Source of the DNA: an uncultured Kiloniellales bacterium
GTDB lineage: Bacteria > Pseudomonadota > Alphaproteobacteria > Kiloniellales > JAKSDN01
NCBI GenBank assembly: GCA_937974415.1
Contig: CALJXB010000457.1
Location: 1-17,499, forward strand
Reading direction: 5' to 3'
Length of the DNA: 17,499 bases
The notes below the pieces were generated by a model that saw only the letters and a list, made by a program, of their open reading frames with translations, had not been told where the DNA came from and made no database searches. The number at the start of each line of letters is the position of its first letter. The first letter of the stretch is position 1. Positions 14,406-17,499 of the stretch are shown piece by piece. The position numbers were made by a program, and so were the translations under genes.

Positions 14406-15409
14406 GCCTCAGGCCGAGGAGATGAATCCTCGAGAAGGTCGACAATCGACTCTCCGGTATGAAGCCGTTTGATTGCTTCGGCGAACAGCTGCGCGGCGTC
14501 AATCTCGACGAGCTTTCGGTCGCGTAACTCGGGCGAAAGGCGGAACGGCGGAATGGTATCGGTGACCACCAACTCGTCGATATCCGGGCCAGACAGAAGG
14601 CAGTTTGCATCCCCCACGAACAAACCATGCGACGCTGCCGCCAATACGTCCGTCGCGCCCTGTGCCCGGCAGGCTTTGGCGGTTCGTGCCATGGTCGTTC
14701 CAGCGCTGATCAGGTCGTCGATAATGACGGCGGCCTTGCCCGCAACATCGCCGACAAGCGTCTGACCGCGGACCTCACCGAGGCTCCGGGTTTTCTCCAT
14801 GAAGGCGCTGCCGATCGGCCGGTCCATCACCCGGCTCAGGACATCGCGAAGACGGTCCGCGCGTTTCACGCCTCCCGCGTCCGGCGAGACCACCACGATC
14901 TCGGGATTGTTGATCCTCGTCACGAAATGGCGGGCAAAGAGTCGGGCTGCTTCCAGGTGCTCTGTGCAGCAGCGGAAGGCGTTCTGAAAGGCGGCGAGAT
15001 TATGAACGTCAAGCGTCACTACCCGGTCCGTCCCCACCGCCTCGAATAAGCCTGCAAGATAGCGAGTTGTGACCGGGTCGCGCGGCTTCGTCTTGCGGTC
15101 CTTCCGCGCAAAGCAAAGATAGGGAACGACCGCCGTGACCCGTCCGGCCGAGGCGTCCTTGAGCGCGCCAATGAAAAACAGCAAACGGCATAGCTTTTCG
15201 TCCGCGCTGCGCTCGTCGTCACCGTGCAACGATTGAACCACGAAGACATCGCTGGCGCGCACACTCGCCAGGGGCCTGACCTTGTATTCGCTGTCTTCGA
15301 AGTCCCGCTCTTCGTGATCGCTCAAGGCGGTTCCCAGATGCCCTGCGACCTTCTCGGCATAGGCGCGGCCGCAATTGAGGCTGAAAAGATGAAGGGTCGA
15401 ACGGGTCAC
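14402..15409 (-). CDS. ribose-phosphate pyrophosphokinase (PRPP synthetase) paralogue
   Basis: Transfers pyrophosphate from ATP to ribose 5-phosphate to make PRPP. The GTG at 15409 is preferred: it overlaps the upstream GYD stop as GTGA, and gives [14 protein letters not shown], the expected first strand; an ATG at 15457 would add 16 stray residues. 335 residues. Motifs: [16 protein letters not shown] (56-71), [17 protein letters not shown] (96-112), TLDVHN (132-137, catalytic His region), VSPDAGG (174-180), and PRPP loop [11 protein letters not shown] (229-239). The flexible catalytic loop reads FMEKTRS, differing from the common KRR form. Probably an accessory stress copy rather than the essential prs, and a likely PRPP source for the phosphoribosyltransferase at 12499. 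Confidence 0.92.
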   Translation of the reverse strand: MTRSTLHLFSLNCGRAYAEKVAGHLGTALSDHEERDFEDSEYKVRPLASVRASDVFVVQSLHGDDERSADEKLCRLLFFIGALKDASAGRVTAVVPYLCFARKDRKTKPRDPVTTRYLAGLFEAVGTDRVVTLDVHNLAAFQNAFRCCTEHLEAARLFARHFVTRINNPEIVVVSPDAGGVKRADRLRDVLSRVMDRPIGSAFMEKTRSLGEVRGQTLVGDVAGKAAVIIDDLISAGTTMARTAKACRAQGATDVLAAASHGLFVGDANCLLSGPDIDELVVTDTIPPFRLSPELRDRKLVEIDAAQLFAEAIKRLHTGESIVDLLEDSSPRPEA

Positions 15410-15717
15410 GTTTTCGCCGGCGGCAGATAACGCACCAGTTCCTTGAACCTCTTCCATTCCGTCGCACCCCAGACCTCGGTCTCAGCATGACCGAAAGTTC
15501 GCACCACGGTCGCCACTTTCGTGGCAGTTTCGTTGTCCGGCGCCGTGAAGATATCGAGGTAGTCACTAGGACCGAGCACAGCATAGCTGCTCAACCACTT
15601 GACCTCGGGGCATTCCGCCTCGATCCGCTCCATCACCTCCCGCTCGAGATTCTCCAGGGAACTCGGCGATTGAAGGGCGCTATGGGACAGTCTCGTCAGC
15701 ATGATGAATGTTTGCAT
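15406..15717 (-). CDS. GYD domain protein
   Basis: A 103-residue single-domain protein of the GYD family, a ferredoxin-like fold of unknown function. It starts [12 protein letters not shown] and has the family core [21 protein letters not shown], where G-P-(S/Y)-D is the naming motif, followed by [19 protein letters not shown]. No clear Shine-Dalgarno. It is the first gene of a two-gene operon with the PRPP synthetase (stop and start share GTGA). An FNR-like box is centred 102 bp upstream (15813-15826). A link between GYD proteins and PRPP synthesis is not known to me, so the pairing is of interest. Confidence 0.88.
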   Translation of the reverse strand: MQTFIMLTRLSHSALQSPSSLENLEREVMERIEAECPEVKWLSSYAVLGPSDYLDIFTAPDNETATKVATVVRTFGHAETEVWGATEWKRFKELVRYLPPAKT

Positions 15718-15812
15718 CGCACAGGCTCGCTTGGCGGTCTAAGTGTGAGCCATCCGGCCGAGATTAGCCGTGAGGCTTTCTCACAATGAAACGCAAGATC
15801 TCCCAACGCGCA

Positions 15813-15826
15813 TTGACCTGTGTCAT
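15813..15826 (-). promoter_or_regulatory. FNR/FixK-type operator upstream of the GYD-prs operon
   Basis: TTGAC-CTGT-GTCAT, 9 of 10 half-site positions, with the same GCATTGACCTG context as the sites at 6615 and 9051. Centred 102 bp upstream of the GYD start. Confidence 0.55.
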
Positions 15827-16002
15827 CTGTTTCGCCGTCTCAAGACACAACCGGCTCTACTTGCCGGATCTGAACAGGCCGGGATCTCAACACGTGGGCG
15901 CGAGGCGGCTGGGCCGGGCACCGATTTCACCGGGCTTGCGGTGACAGCCTATCCAGGGGCGGATAGATACCTGCAGGGTTCTGCCGTGCAAAAGGCCGGG
16001 CG

Positions 16003-16016
16003 TTGACTTGCATCAA
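16003..16016 (+). promoter_or_regulatory. FNR/FixK-type operator, perfect
   Basis: TTGAC-TTGC-ATCAA, 10 of 10 half-site positions. It lies 267 bp upstream of the MFS start and 286 bp from the GYD start, too far for simple class II activation of either. It may drive an untranslated transcript or a long leader. Confidence 0.6.
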
Positions 16017-16159
16017 TCGAGGAGACCGTCGTTGTGAGCTAGGTTGGCTACTGGATCGAAAACTATGATTGAAGAATCCTGTCGAACGCCAAAAAGGGGG
16101 CAAATTGGGATATGAGCGGCGTTGCAATCGGAAGATGCTGGAAGGTTTGTAGGTCTGGG

Positions 16160-16203
16160 CGGCTCCGAACCATTGATGCTGTCGATTAGAAGTGTCGGAG
16201 CCG
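16160..16203 (+). repeat. inverted repeat, 9-bp arms, possible transcript end
   Basis: CGGCTCCGA at 16160-16168 is the exact reverse complement of TCGGAGCCG at 16195-16203. The right arm is followed by GTCTTTATT, a weak T-rich tract. Together with the FNR box at 16003 it could bound a short RNA; the long loop makes an efficient terminator doubtful. Confidence 0.4.
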
Positions 16204-16282
16204 GTCTTTATTGCGCCGACCGGATCAGCGGCATTCCGATCGTGGAAAAATTGGCGCTGGGAATTTGAGGTAAGTTGGCAGT

Positions 16283-17499
16283 ATGGCCGAAGGTTCGCCT
16301 GATATGCCTCCCTCGCGCTTGGCGATCTTGTCATGGTGTCTCTACGACTGGGCAAATACGGCGTTCTCGACTGTTATCACGACCTTCGTGTTTGCGACTT
16401 ACTTCACCCAGGCTGTAGCGCAGGATCCGCTTGTCGGCACGACTCAATGGGGCCAGACGCTGAGCCTTTCGGCATTCGTTATTGCGCTCGCAAGTCCCGT
16501 CATGGGCGCCATCGCCGACAAGGGAGGACGGCGTAAGCCCTGGCTTCTGGCGTGCACGGCAGTCTGCGTCGTAGCGACTGGCTTCATGTGGTTCGTAAAG
16601 CCGTCTACCGACTACACCACGATGGCCCTGGTCCTTTTCTTCACGTCATCGACCGCCTACGGCCTCGGAACCGTGTTCTACGATGCTATGTTGCCGACAC
16701 TTGTACCAGCTTCGCGCCGAGGCCGGGTGTCGGGTTGGGGCTGGGGTTTAGGATACGCCGGTGGATTGGTCTGCTTGCTCCTCACGCTGACTGGTCTCGT
16801 GCAGGCGGACGTACCTTGGTTTGCCCTTGACAAAGACATCGCCGAGCCCGTGCGCGCCGCGGCGTTATTGGTCGGCCTGTGGTTTGGCGTGTTCTCCCTG
16901 CCCTTGTTCCTGGTGACGCCAGACCGGCCACAGACCAGTCTGTCGCTGGTAAAAGCCGCTCATGAAGGTATTCGAACTCTACTCAACACTCTGCGCCATC
17001 TTCGTCACGAGGCGGACATACTGCGTTTCCTTTTGGCTCATATGTTTTACATCAACGGCCTGACGACCCTGTTCGGCTTTGGCGCCATCTATGCGGCCGG
17101 GACCTTCGGCATGGATTTTCCAGAGGTCATACGCTTCGGGATCGCACTCAATATCGCGGCAGGATTGGGCGCGCTAGTCTTTGCATGGGTTGACGACTGG
17201 ATTGGATCCAAGCACACGATTCTTATTGCGCTGGTCGGCCTCATGTCGTTTGGCGGAATTCTGATCCTGACACATTCGAAGGAAATTCTGTGGATCTTCG
17301 GAATGGCGCTCGGAATTTTTGTCGGGCCGGCCCAGGCCGCAAGCCGTTCCCTGATGTCCCGTCTGGCGCCCCAGGGGCAGGAGGCGGAATTGTTTGGGCT
17401 CTATGCCTGCGCCGGCAAGGCGACCGCGTTTCTCGGGCCGCTCGTCCTCGCCTTTGCGACGGACATATTCGAGAGTCAGCGAGTTGGTATGGCGACGAT
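16283..17499 (+). CDS. MFS transporter, UMF1/Atg22-like family (3' end cut by window edge)
   Basis: Inner-membrane transporter of the major facilitator superfamily. The frame is open from ATG 16283 to the window end (405 codons plus 2 bases). It starts with the UMF1 hallmark WCLYDWANTAFSTVI and the first helix, then helices around SLSAFVIALASPVMGAIAD, with the cytoplasmic loop ADKGGRRKPW between helices 2 and 3, YGLGTVFYDAMLPTL, GWGWGLGYAGGLVCLLLT, and later LAHMFYINGLTTLFGFGA and FGMALGIFVGPAQAASR. At least ten helices are visible before truncation; the family has about 11-12. ATG 16304 is an alternative start; neither has a strong Shine-Dalgarno. The substrate is unknown. A perfect FNR-type box lies 267 bp upstream. 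Confidence 0.9.
   Translation, partial: MAEGSPDMPPSRLAILSWCLYDWANTAFSTVITTFVFATYFTQAVAQDPLVGTTQWGQTLSLSAFVIALASPVMGAIADKGGRRKPWLLACTAVCVVATGFMWFVKPSTDYTTMALVLFFTSSTAYGLGTVFYDAMLPTLVPASRRGRVSGWGWGLGYAGGLVCLLLTLTGLVQADVPWFALDKDIAEPVRAAALLVGLWFGVFSLPLFLVTPDRPQTSLSLVKAAHEGIRTLLNTLRHLRHEADILRFLLAHMFYINGLTTLFGFGAIYAAGTFGMDFPEVIRFGIALNIAAGLGALVFAWVDDWIGSKHTILIALVGLMSFGGILILTHSKEILWIFGMALGIFVGPAQAASRSLMSRLAPQGQEAELFGLYACAGKATAFLGPLVLAFATDIFESQRVGMAT

Larger units (their letters stand above)
15718..16282. other. divergent intergenic region between GYD-prs and the MFS gene
   Basis: 565 bp with no supported gene. It contains two FNR-type palindromes (15813-15826, 16003-16016) and a 9-bp inverted repeat with a 26-nt loop (16160-16203) followed by a T-rich stretch. 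A plus-strand open frame at 15770-16006 has no recognisable features. Local composition is less GC-rich toward 16100-16280. Confidence 0.55.

Noticed and set aside
1..17499. Insertion sequence, CRISPR array, tRNA or prophage signals
   Set aside because: No transposase motifs, direct-repeat arrays, tRNA-like cloverleafs or phage genes were seen by eye on either strand.

Overview
The window reads as a high-GC proteobacterial chromosome segment. An alphaproteobacterium is my best guess, from gene style and FixK/FNR-like operators; this is inference, since no rRNA or marker gene is present. No tRNA, rRNA, CRISPR array or intact mobile element was seen. The segment is almost entirely stress and protein-quality-control genes in short, differently oriented units.

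Layout: a 3'-truncated ftsH on the minus strand (1-1290); a class II glutamine amidotransferase (1585-2439, +); a small unknown protein and a host-attachment-family protein (2759-3546, +); a second complete ftsH (4117-5946, +); a UspA protein (6101-6553, -); a DegS/DegQ-like one-PDZ periplasmic protease (7178-8353, +) convergent with an Hsp20 (8418-8972, -); two CBS-pair proteins (9464-9886 and 10320-10715, +) flanking decayed remnants of apbE and an nqrM-like gene; a minus-strand group of alpha/beta hydrolase, phosphoribosyltransferase and tandem UspA (13178 down to 10766); an APH-like kinase (13344-14405, +); a GYD protein coupled to a PRPP synthetase (15717 down to 14402, -); and a UMF1-type MFS transporter cut by the right edge (16283-17499, +).

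The unifying signal is regulatory. Intergenic spaces repeatedly hold 14-bp FNR/FixK-type palindromes of form TTGA(C/T)-N4-(G/A)TCAA. Four are perfect (2688, 9051, 9273, 16003); several others differ by one base (1424, 3847, 6615, 9352, 15813). They precede the small-protein/host-attachment pair, uspA, hsp20, the CBS gene and the GYD-prs pair, and lie farther upstream of ftsH. This suggests a low-oxygen or NO-responsive regulon. The set Hsp20 + Usp + CBS pair + phosphoribosyltransferase/hydrolase + APH-like kinase parallels the mycobacterial DosR dormancy regulon, here apparently under an FNR-type regulator.

Two coding sequences carry a single in-frame stop where family patterns predict another residue: TGA at the first conserved Cys of the NqrM-like protein, and TAG at a conserved Tyr near the C-terminus of the phosphoribosyltransferase. 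The conserved tail continues in frame beyond both stops.
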